Source of the DNA: Terriglobia bacterium
GTDB lineage: Bacteria; Acidobacteriota; Terriglobia; UBA7540
Direction: 5' to 3'
DNA length: 8,631 nucleotides
Assembly (NCBI GenBank): GCA_030036915.1
Contig: JASHSC010000465.1
Location: forward strand, 1-8,631
Within the stretch, counting starts at the first letter, position 1; every line of letters begins with the position of its first letter. The position numbers and the translations under genes were made by a program. Of this stretch, positions 1-6,606 are shown one piece after another. The notes under the pieces are model-generated. The model was not told where the DNA came from. It made no database searches and saw only the letters and a program-made list of their open reading frames with translations.

Positions 1-1014
1 ATTTCCAAACAAAGGGGTGGTAAATTCCTTTATTTCTATCAGTATTCGGCATTCATTATAATTTCGTCTTTAATCTTTGCTTGGCGATCCCTCCGAAGAC
101 GATATGACCTTATTTACGTTAATAACATGCCGGACGTGTTGGTGTTTTGCGCCTTGGTGCCAAAGATGCTGGGAGCAAAGGTGATTCTGGATCTCCACGA
201 CCCCATGCCGGAATTAATGACTACGATCTTCAACCTTGCGCAGAACAGCCTGAGCGTCCGGCTGATCAAGTGGCTGGAAAAATGGAGCATCGCGCGGGCA
301 AATCTGGTGCTTACTGTAAACGTCGCTTGCAAACGAATTTTCTCCTCGCGCAGTTGCCCTGCGGAAAAAATCGGCGTGGTGATGAATGCTCCCGACGGGA
401 GGATCTTCACATTCCGCGCGGCGGATTCCTACGGGAACGGAACCAATCCTGCAACGAAACCTTTCGTGATTATGTACCATGGCTCGCTTGTGGAACGAAA
501 CGGTTTGGATCTTGCCGTTGATGCCCTTGCCCTGGTGCGAGAGGCCATTCCTTTGGCAGAGCTCAGAGTTTATGGGCACAAGAACGCTTATTTGGAACGA
601 GTATTGGACCGGGCACGCGAAAAGGGAGTGCAGGACCGCGTGCATTTCCTGGGCCCGAGGCGCCTCGAAGATTTGGTCGGAGAAATCGCCGAGTGCGATG
701 TGGGAGTTATTCCCAACCACCGAAGTGCCTTCGCGGACATCAATACCCCGACCCGGATCTTCGAATACCTGGCGCAGGGTAAGCCGGTGATTGCTCCCAG
801 AACGCAGGGCATCCTGGATTACTTCGACACAGAATCTCTCCTTTTCTTCGAATCGGGAGACGCGAAGGAGCTGGCCGAGAAGATCATGTATGTCAACTCG
901 CATCCCAAGGAGGCCGTTGAAATCGCTGCGCGGGGCCAGAAGATTTTCCTGGCGCACACTTGGGATGAAGAGAGGCAGACTCTGCTGAATCTCGTCAGTG
1001 GTTTATATGATTAG
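1..1014 (+). CDS. Glycosyltransferase family 4 (GT-B fold), 5'-truncated by window edge
   Basis: Frame 1 is open from the first base to a TAG at 1012-1014, giving 337 visible codons. The ATG at 127 lies inside the conserved phrase YDLIYVNNMPD, so it is not the start; the true start lies upstream of the window, probably by a few dozen codons. The N-terminal Rossmann half shows YDLIYVNN and VILDLHDPMPEL, typical of GT4 enzymes that transfer a sugar from a nucleotide-sugar donor to a lipid-linked or growing glycan at the inner membrane. The C-terminal half begins near VIMYHGSLVERNG, continues through RVHFLGP, and contains NTPTRIFEYLAQGKPVIA around visible codons 248-265. Here Glu255 corresponds to the second Glu of the GT4 EX7E donor-binding motif, while the first position is not Glu, a common variant in this branch. 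Donor and acceptor cannot be assigned. It is the first visible gene of the probable operon, 52 bases before the next. Confidence 0.93.
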   Translation: MSKQRGGKFLYFYQYSAFIIISSLIFAWRSLRRRYDLIYVNNMPDVLVFCALVPKMLGAKVILDLHDPMPELMTTIFNLAQNSLSVRLIKWLEKWSIARANLVLTVNVACKRIFSSRSCPAEKIGVVMNAPDGRIFTFRAADSYGNGTNPATKPFVIMYHGSLVERNGLDLAVDALALVREAIPLAELRVYGHKNAYLERVLDRAREKGVQDRVHFLGPRRLEDLVGEIAECDVGVIPNHRSAFADINTPTRIFEYLAQGKPVIAPRTQGILDYFDTESLLFFESGDAKELAEKIMYVNSHPKEAVEIAARGQKIFLAHTWDEERQTLLNLVSGLYD

Positions 1015-1053
1015 AATCCCACTAAGGTGAATAGAGGTTCGCAAGACGGAAAT

Positions 1054-1059
1054 AAGAGG
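1054..1059 (+). promoter_or_regulatory. Ribosome binding site for the GT2 gene
   Basis: The sequence AAGAGG lies seven bases before the ATG at 1067 and resembles a Shine-Dalgarno site. It supports 1067 as the start over the in-frame internal ATG at 1088. No convincing promoter or terminator hairpin was seen in the 52-base gap. Confidence 0.55.
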
Positions 1060-1066
1060 TAATTCT

Positions 1067-1996
1067 ATGGATCAAAACCACTCAGAAATGCGATATGCCT
1101 TGATTTCTCCGGCGCGGAACGAAGAGGGATTTATCACGAAGACGATCGAGTCGGTAATCCATCAGACGGTCCTGCCAACAAAATGGGTCATCGTGGATGA
1201 CGGGTCGACGGACAAGACCGCAGAAATCGTAAATGGGTATCTTTCCCAGCACCCTTGGATGGAATTGGTCCAGCTTTCCCAGCGCCGCGACCGCAGCTTT
1301 GCAGCGAAGGTGGGGGCCTTCAATGCCGGCTACGAAAAGATCAAGGATCTGGACGTGGAAGTCATCGGGAATCTCGATGCGGACCTTTCATTCGATGCGG
1401 ACTATCTGGAATTTATCCTCGGTAAGTTCCAGGCTGATCCGACCCTCGGAGTCGCGGGAACTGTCTTCAGGGAGGGCGAGTCCTACGATTCCGGCCAGCA
1501 CAGTTTCGAGGGATATAAACACGTGGCGGGCGGCTGCCAGATGTTTCGCAAACGGTGTTTTGAGGAAATTGGCGGATTTGTCTCGAACCGGGCAGGAGGA
1601 GTTGATTGGATCGCTGTTACAACTGCCCGGATGAAAGGCTGGAAGACAGAGTCGTTTCGCGAGAAGTACTTCTATCACTACCGCCACTTGGGGACTGCCG
1701 AGCGCGGCGTCCTGGCGTCGGCATTTTCCTACGGGGAGAAGGATTACTATCTCGGCGGACATCCCATCTGGGAACTCTTCCGCGTCGCCTATAGGGTCAC
1801 CAAACCCCCGTACCTTGTTGATGGTTTGGCCCTCGGCTTGGGTTATTTCTGGGCGACTTTGCGCCGAATACCTCGGCCCGTCTCGCGGGAATTGATGGCT
1901 TTTAACCGGAAAGAGCAGATGACCAAGCTCAAGGCAATTCTCAAATCCATCCTTTCCTTCCGGCATGTCGATAACTTTAACTTGGAGCGCAGCTAG
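1067..1996 (+). CDS. Glycosyltransferase family 2 (GT-A fold)
   Basis: A complete 309-residue inverting-type GT2 enzyme, expected to transfer a sugar from a nucleotide-sugar donor to a glycan intermediate on the cytoplasmic side of the membrane. The N-terminus has the family opening ISPARNEEGFI (residues 13-23), followed by VDDGSTDKT (43-51), which contacts the nucleotide. The metal-binding DXD motif is DAD at 104-106 within NLDADLSFD. Further on, GGCQMFRK and a GGVDWI segment with Asp180 occupy the place of the acceptor-side acidic (ED-like) motif. The C-terminal part (about 249-265) is moderately hydrophobic but contains an Asp, so a membrane helix is uncertain. It ends in a basic stretch with RKEQMTKLK, seen in related capsule and O-antigen transferases. 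The start is supported by AAGAGG upstream. It sits 21 bases before the toroid gene. Sugar specificity cannot be read from sequence. Confidence 0.93.
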   Translation: MDQNHSEMRYALISPARNEEGFITKTIESVIHQTVLPTKWVIVDDGSTDKTAEIVNGYLSQHPWMELVQLSQRRDRSFAAKVGAFNAGYEKIKDLDVEVIGNLDADLSFDADYLEFILGKFQADPTLGVAGTVFREGESYDSGQHSFEGYKHVAGGCQMFRKRCFEEIGGFVSNRAGGVDWIAVTTARMKGWKTESFREKYFYHYRHLGTAERGVLASAFSYGEKDYYLGGHPIWELFRVAYRVTKPPYLVDGLALGLGYFWATLRRIPRPVSRELMAFNRKEQMTKLKAILKSILSFRHVDNFNLERS

Positions 1997-2017
1997 GCAC
2001 GACCTGCGGGACATCTT

Positions 2018-3313
2018 ATGGACAATTTCACGATCACCAAAGTTGCGGACTCCGTCGATCGCTTCACTCACTGGCTCGACCGCTACGGCGAAACCTCTTA
2101 CGATCATCAGAGCTTTTTCGCGAGTAAGGTGGGCCGCAGTGCGAAAGCGCTCTATTACTCCAAACCCCTGCTTGGGACGATGGCTGTTGCCCCTATGATA
2201 TTCTGCGAGGCATTTCTGCCCTCGGCGCGCCAACTCTTCTGGAAGCCGCAGCGTTTCCCTATTGCTGATGCCCATTACGCGATGGGATTCGCATTCTTGG
2301 CAAAAATCTACGGAGAGGAAAAATACCACCAGCGTGCGGTTCACTTTCTGGAGGTGCTCAAGGAAACTCGCAGCCCTGGATACGATGACTACAGCTGGGG
2401 TTATCCGTTCAGTTGGGAAACCCGGACTGGGACTATGTTTGCAGGCACGCCTCTGATCACAACATTGCCTTACGTATACGAGGCCTTTTCGCAGGTCTAT
2501 GCCATTGATGGTGATCAGAAATGGCTGCACATCATGCACTCCATTGCCCGGCATGCCTTCGGAGCTTACCGGGACATGGAAACGGGCCCCGGCGCGGCGA
2601 GCTGTGGATATACCCCGGCCGCCGATGATCCCTGCGGAGTGGTGAATGCCAGTGCGTATCGGGCTTTCCTGCTGACCAGAGCCGGAATTGAGCTCGGCCA
2701 GCCGCGTTATCTCGATGTCGCCAGGAAGAATCTGAATTTTGTTCTCGCCGCGCAGAACTCCAATGGGTCCTGGTACTATTCCACTGACGGAGCGCGGGAC
2801 TTCGTTGACCATTTTCATACCTGTTTCGTAATGAAGGCGCTCGCCAAAATCGAGCAACTGACCGCTTGGCCCGAGATCCGACCGGCCCTCGAAGGGGGCG
2901 TATCGTATTACACCGCTAACTTGTTTGACGAGGACGGCCTTCCGAAGCCCTTTTCCAAGCGGCCGCGAATGACCGTGTATCGCCGCGAACTGTACGACTG
3001 CGCGGAGTGCATCAACCTCGCCGTGCTCCTGCGCGAGCGCCATCCGGAGCTGGAGGGCGTTTTATCAAAGGTGGTCACGGAAATTATCTCACGCTGGCAA
3101 AAAGCCGATGGGTCTTATCGGGCCCGGCAGCTTTTGGTGGGATGGGACAATGTCCCGATGCATCGGTGGGCGCAGTCCCAGCTTTTCCGCAGTCTTTGCT
3201 TCCTGATGTCGCGCCAATCTGCCGCCCAAAATGATGCACAGCCGAGCACCAGGCGCGCTTTTACCTCAAATTCCACAGAGCTTGAACGGGCGCCGAGGGT
3301 CCATGGGAACTGA
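2018..3313 (+). CDS. Predicted alpha/alpha-toroid polysaccharide biosynthesis protein (VpsJ-like)
   Basis: A 431-residue soluble protein with no signal peptide or membrane segment evident. Its helix-rich pattern with recurring aromatic turns suggests an alpha/alpha-barrel of the kind found in sugar epimerases, uronyl lyases, unsaturated-glucuronyl hydrolases and the C-terminal domain of glucuronyl C5-epimerases. Visible signatures are WGYPFSW from residue 127, a following TPLITTLPYVYEAF helix, NGSWYYS from 249, DHFHT at 264-268, and a second turn DGSYRAR from 364 followed by NVPMHRWAQSQ. From memory it resembles proteins labelled VpsJ-like in exopolysaccharide clusters, but no activity is established for it here. 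The start has only a weak upstream ribosome site (GCGGGA), so a different start cannot be excluded. The last 35 or so residues are polar, low-complexity sequence reading into the next gene, which it overlaps by 11 bases, suggesting translational coupling. Its position before a UDP-uronic-acid-forming enzyme hints at a uronic-acid or glycan-modifying role (inference). Confidence 0.78.
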   Translation: MDNFTITKVADSVDRFTHWLDRYGETSYDHQSFFASKVGRSAKALYYSKPLLGTMAVAPMIFCEAFLPSARQLFWKPQRFPIADAHYAMGFAFLAKIYGEEKYHQRAVHFLEVLKETRSPGYDDYSWGYPFSWETRTGTMFAGTPLITTLPYVYEAFSQVYAIDGDQKWLHIMHSIARHAFGAYRDMETGPGAASCGYTPAADDPCGVVNASAYRAFLLTRAGIELGQPRYLDVARKNLNFVLAAQNSNGSWYYSTDGARDFVDHFHTCFVMKALAKIEQLTAWPEIRPALEGGVSYYTANLFDEDGLPKPFSKRPRMTVYRRELYDCAECINLAVLLRERHPELEGVLSKVVTEIISRWQKADGSYRARQLLVGWDNVPMHRWAQSQLFRSLCFLMSRQSAAQNDAQPSTRRAFTSNSTELERAPRVHGN

Positions 3314-4661
3314 AACGCGTTTGCCGGAATTCTTCAAAGGTCCGAATCTTCGCATCGGGGTGATTGGCTGCGGGTACGTAGGTTTGCCCCTCATCCTACG
3401 TTATGCCGACCTCGGACATTCCGTCTGGGGTTTTGATACCGATCCCGCCAAGGTTGAAAAGTTGAATGCGGGGCAGAGCTATCTCCGCCACATCCCCGCG
3501 GGTGAAATCAAGCGCCACGTTGATGCGCGCAAATTTGTGGCCACCAGCGATTTCTCCAAATTGCAGGGTGTCGATGCGGTTCTGATTTGTGTGCCGACGC
3601 CGCTGGATGAGCGGAAAGAGCCCGACCTGAGTTACGTGGAGCAAACCGCTCTCTCCATCAGCGGAAATTTACGGAAGGGACAACTGGTTGTGTTGGAAAG
3701 TACGACTTACCCCGGTACGACGGAAGAACTCGTGCTGCCCATTCTCGAGCGAAGCGGATTGCGCTGCTGCCTTACCGGCGATGCAGGATGCGGGGATGCG
3801 GGTGGAGACTTCTTCCTGGCGTTTTCTCCCGAGCGGGAGGATCCTGGAAACAAGCAGTTCAACGTGGGAAGTATTCCAAAGATTATCGGAGGGGTTAATC
3901 CTCCCAGCCGACGCGCGGCGGAGTATCTCTATTCCCAGATCGTGCCGAAAGTAATAACCGTCAGTTCCACACGCGCAGCCGAAATGACCAAGCTGCTCGA
4001 AAACATCTTTCGGTGCGTCAACATCGCCCTGGTCAATGAGCTCAAAATGCTCTGCCTGCGCATGGGGCTGGACATCTGGGAGGTGATTGATGCGGCCTCC
4101 ACGAAGCCTTTCGGCTTCATGCCGTTTTATCCGGGCCCGGGCCTGGGAGGCCATTGCATACCCCTCGATCCGTTTTATCTTTCCTGGAAAGCGCGCGAAT
4201 TCGATTTTGCGACTCGATTCATTGAATTGGCGGGTGAAATCAACACCAATATGCCCTATCTGGTTGTGGATGCGATCGGGGACGCGCTCAATCGTTCTGA
4301 AAAAAGTGTAAGAGGAGCGAAGGTGCTGGTGCTGGGCGTTGCGTACAAAAAGGACGTGGATGACACGCGCGAATCTCCCGCGCTTAAGATTATCGATTTG
4401 TTGGTCAAGCGGGGAGCACGAGTTCAATACAATGACCCCTATACGCCCGCCCTTCACAAAACGCGGCATTACGATTTCTCCTATATGCAATCCCTGGCCC
4501 TTACGGGCGAAAGCCTCGCGAATCATGACTGCGCCGTCATCGCGACCGACCACTCTGCCTACGATTACCAAATGATTGTCGATCACTCTCAGGTCGTTGT
4601 GGATACGCGGAATGCCACTCGCAAGGTAACGCGAAACCGCGAAAAAATTGTTCTCTGTTGA
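3303..4661 (+). CDS. wbpA: UDP-N-acetyl-D-glucosamine 6-dehydrogenase (WbpA-type)
   Basis: A cytoplasmic NAD-dependent nucleotide-sugar dehydrogenase, predicted to oxidise C6 of UDP-GlcNAc twice to give UDP-GlcNAcA. Using the ATG at 3303 (452 residues), the Rossmann motif GCGYVGLP is at 22-29. CVPTPL with a downstream EPDLSYV, characteristic of the WbpA branch, starts near 96. ESTTYPGTT starts at 132, FSPEREDPGN is at 174-183, Lys230 lies in EMTKLLEN, and catalytic Cys285 is in GLGGHCIPLDP. The C-terminal UDP-binding domain includes LGVAYKKDVDDTRESP. An open frame reaches back to tandem ATGs at 3231 and 3234, but those 24 extra residues lack family character and a ribosome site. The ATG at 3303 has GAGGG upstream, though only three bases away. 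It overlaps the previous gene by 11 bases. An unusual Cys-containing insertion occupies about residues 155-169. The related UDP-ManNAc dehydrogenase or a UDP-GalNAc dehydrogenase is possible, but less well supported by the motifs. Confidence 0.92.
   Translation: MGTETRLPEFFKGPNLRIGVIGCGYVGLPLILRYADLGHSVWGFDTDPAKVEKLNAGQSYLRHIPAGEIKRHVDARKFVATSDFSKLQGVDAVLICVPTPLDERKEPDLSYVEQTALSISGNLRKGQLVVLESTTYPGTTEELVLPILERSGLRCCLTGDAGCGDAGGDFFLAFSPEREDPGNKQFNVGSIPKIIGGVNPPSRRAAEYLYSQIVPKVITVSSTRAAEMTKLLENIFRCVNIALVNELKMLCLRMGLDIWEVIDAASTKPFGFMPFYPGPGLGGHCIPLDPFYLSWKAREFDFATRFIELAGEINTNMPYLVVDAIGDALNRSEKSVRGAKVLVLGVAYKKDVDDTRESPALKIIDLLVKRGARVQYNDPYTPALHKTRHYDFSYMQSLALTGESLANHDCAVIATDHSAYDYQMIVDHSQVVVDTRNATRKVTRNREKIVLC
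3780..3809 (+). repeat. Imperfect 15-bp tandem duplication inside the dehydrogenase gene
   Basis: Two adjacent in-frame 15-base units (3780-3794 and 3795-3809) encode DAGCG and DAGGD. The core GATGCRGG word recurs three times within 3780-3803. The units lie in the loop just before the conserved DFFLAFSPERE segment, where related enzymes as I recall them have a shorter linker. This looks like a small slippage-type duplication retained in frame. Confidence 0.6.
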
Positions 4662-4693
4662 TCGATGGATTCCCTGGAGCAAAACCTTAGACT

Positions 4694-4697
4694 AGGA
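4694..4697 (+). promoter_or_regulatory. Ribosome binding site for the AsnB-like gene
   Basis: AGGA lies seven bases before the ATG at 4705. That start places Cys immediately after the initiator Met, which is required for the glutaminase nucleophile, so the start is certain on protein grounds. The 43-base gap before the gene shows no obvious terminator. Confidence 0.55.
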
Positions 4698-4704
4698 TAG
4701 TCGT

Positions 4705-6594
4705 ATGTGCGGCATCTGCGGACAATTTAACTTCCGAAGCATGGAACCGGTCCGGCGCGTGGACCTTGAGGCCATGACCCGAACTATGGTTCATCGGGGA
4801 CCCGACGATGAGGGCTATCACTTTGACGGCCCCCTCGGATTCGGTTTCCGCCGGCTTTCCATTATCGATCTGGGGGGCGGCCATCAGCCCATGTCGGACA
4901 AGGAAGAGTCTGTCTGGGTGGTCTTTAATGGTGAGATTTATAATTTCCCGGAACTCAAGCAGGAACTCGAAGCTCATGGCCACGTCTTTCGAACCCGCTC
5001 TGACACCGAAGTCATCATCCACGGGTACAAACAATGGGGCGATGAGGTGCTCAACCGGCTCAACGGCATGTTCGGGCTGGGCATTTGGGATGTCCAAAAG
5101 CGGCGATTGGTGCTCGCGCGCGATCCGTTCGGAATCAAGCTAATTTATTACCGGGTTGAGGGCGATCATCTTTATTTTGGCTCAGAAATGCGGGCTGCAT
5201 GCGCCACGATGCGAGGCAGAGCGGAGATCGACACGACATCCTTAAATCTCTTTTTGCGTTACCGCTACACTCCGTCTCCCTACACGATCCTCAAAGGCGT
5301 GCACAAGCTCGCACCGGGGACCAAATTAACCGTTGAGAACGGATCTTATGAAGTCAGCCGTTGGTACAGGTTCCGGCCAACGCCTTTTGCTCCACCCAAG
5401 ACCGTCGAGGAGGCCAGGGAAGAGCTCCTGGCGCTTTATAAAGGTGCGATCAAGCGCCAGCTCATGAGTGATGTGCCAGTGGGCTTGCTCCTCAGCGGGG
5501 GCATTGATTCCGGATTATTGCTTTCGCTGATGAACCTCAACGGAAGTGCCTGGCCTACTTACACGGTGGGATACGGATCGACCTTCGCCGATGACGAACT
5601 CTCTGACGCTGCGGAAACCGCGCGCATGCTCGGATCGAAGCACACCGAAGTAACGATTTCCCGCTCAACGTTTGAAGAAACGCTGCCGAAAATTGTTTCC
5701 TGCTTAGAGGAACCCATCGCGGCCTCTTCAATTGTTCCCATGTATTTCGTCTGTGAACGCGCCCATCGAGACGTCAAGGTTGCTCTGGTCGGGCAGGGGC
5801 CGGATGAATTGTTCGGCGGATATCGCCGTCACCTGGGGGTTCGCTACGGGCAAAATTGGGCGCGGCTGCCCAAGTGGGTGCGTGCGCCCATTTCCTCAGC
5901 CATCGGGGCTTTGCCGCGAAATGAGACGCTGAAGCGAGGAGTCAACTCGCTGGCCATACCGGAGCGGATGCGAAGATATCAATATGTATTGTCCCTTCTT
6001 CCCGGAAACGGAGTCGACCGCTTGTTCCAGGACGGCGCACTGGAGGCCAATGCCGGCGACGCCATTCTGGACTGCTGGGCTAGTTTGACGGATCTCATGT
6101 CCGAAACCGACGAACTCGGGGGGTTCCAGTTTATCGAGGTTCGGTCGACCCTTCCTGATGAACTTCTCATGTACGCGGACAAGCTTTCCATGGCTCATAG
6201 CCTTGAGCTTCGCGTTCCGTTTGTGGACAAGGAAATTGTTGAATACGTGGAGCGGCTGCCCGCAAGCCTCAAGGTAAGGAAAGGGTCGAGAAAATTTCTC
6301 CACCGGCAAGTTTGCAAAAGCTTCCTCGAAGCGAAAATTTTGAAGCGGCCCAAGCGCGGTTTTGCTGTTAATGTGGTGGATGAATGGTTCCGGGGCGCGA
6401 TCGATAGCAAAATGACCGACACCCTTCTCGATCCCGGCGCCAGGATCTATCAATACCTGCGTGTTGATGCCGTGCGCGAGCTGTTTAACCAGCATTCCTC
6501 CGGCCGTCATGATAATCACAAGGTCCTGTTCAGCCTCGTGGTGTTTGAAGAGTGGCTTCGGGCGCATGAGACGCCTGTAGCTGCGACGAGTTAG
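4705..6594 (+). CDS. asnB: Asparagine synthase-like glutamine amidotransferase, probably glycan-modifying
   Basis: A complete 629-residue two-domain class II amidotransferase. The N-terminal Ntn glutaminase domain (about 2-215) begins MCGICG, with Cys2 as the nucleophile exposed after Met removal, and carries HRGPDDEG from 30, NGEIYN from 75, SDTE at 99-102 and a LARDPFGIKLIYY stretch. The C-terminal synthetase domain has the ATP-pyrophosphatase PP-loop SGGIDS at 264-269, GQGPDELFGGY from about 363, and PDELLMYADK at 484-493 followed by SMAHSLELRVPFVD. Family chemistry is glutamine hydrolysis, ammonia channelling and ATP-dependent activation of a carboxylate to an amide. Placement between a uronic-acid-forming dehydrogenase and a deacetylase-like gene suggests the acceptor is a sugar carboxylate, as proposed for WbpS-type O-antigen enzymes, rather than aspartate (inference). 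The usual GEGxDE motif reads GQGPDE, with Gln364 in the place of Glu. A true asparagine synthetase or an exosortase-associated amidotransferase are alternatives. Confidence 0.93.
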   Translation: MCGICGQFNFRSMEPVRRVDLEAMTRTMVHRGPDDEGYHFDGPLGFGFRRLSIIDLGGGHQPMSDKEESVWVVFNGEIYNFPELKQELEAHGHVFRTRSDTEVIIHGYKQWGDEVLNRLNGMFGLGIWDVQKRRLVLARDPFGIKLIYYRVEGDHLYFGSEMRAACATMRGRAEIDTTSLNLFLRYRYTPSPYTILKGVHKLAPGTKLTVENGSYEVSRWYRFRPTPFAPPKTVEEAREELLALYKGAIKRQLMSDVPVGLLLSGGIDSGLLLSLMNLNGSAWPTYTVGYGSTFADDELSDAAETARMLGSKHTEVTISRSTFEETLPKIVSCLEEPIAASSIVPMYFVCERAHRDVKVALVGQGPDELFGGYRRHLGVRYGQNWARLPKWVRAPISSAIGALPRNETLKRGVNSLAIPERMRRYQYVLSLLPGNGVDRLFQDGALEANAGDAILDCWASLTDLMSETDELGGFQFIEVRSTLPDELLMYADKLSMAHSLELRVPFVDKEIVEYVERLPASLKVRKGSRKFLHRQVCKSFLEAKILKRPKRGFAVNVVDEWFRGAIDSKMTDTLLDPGARIYQYLRVDAVRELFNQHSSGRHDNHKVLFSLVVFEEWLRAHETPVAATS

Positions 6595-6597
6595 GAG
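6594..6597 (+). promoter_or_regulatory. Ribosome binding site overlapping the preceding stop codon
   Basis: GGAG begins on the last base of the AsnB-like TAG stop (6592-6594) and lies nine bases before the ATG at 6607. The arrangement fits translational coupling between the two genes and supports the chosen start. Confidence 0.6.
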
Positions 6598-6606
6598 CCC
6601 GAAAAC

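Noticed and set aside
1388..3043. 551-codon open frame on the minus strand
   Set aside because: It lies opposite two well-supported + strand genes, crosses their boundary and shows no recognisable protein motifs. It is a shadow of codon bias.
3669..4682. 337-codon open frame on the minus strand
   Set aside because: It is antisense to the dehydrogenase catalytic and UDP-binding domains, with no family resemblance.
4662..4704. Possible terminator or promoter between dehydrogenase and AsnB-like genes
   Set aside because: The 43-base gap has only a trivial TCC/GGA pairing and no GC-rich stem followed by a T run. No convincing -35/-10 pair is seen.
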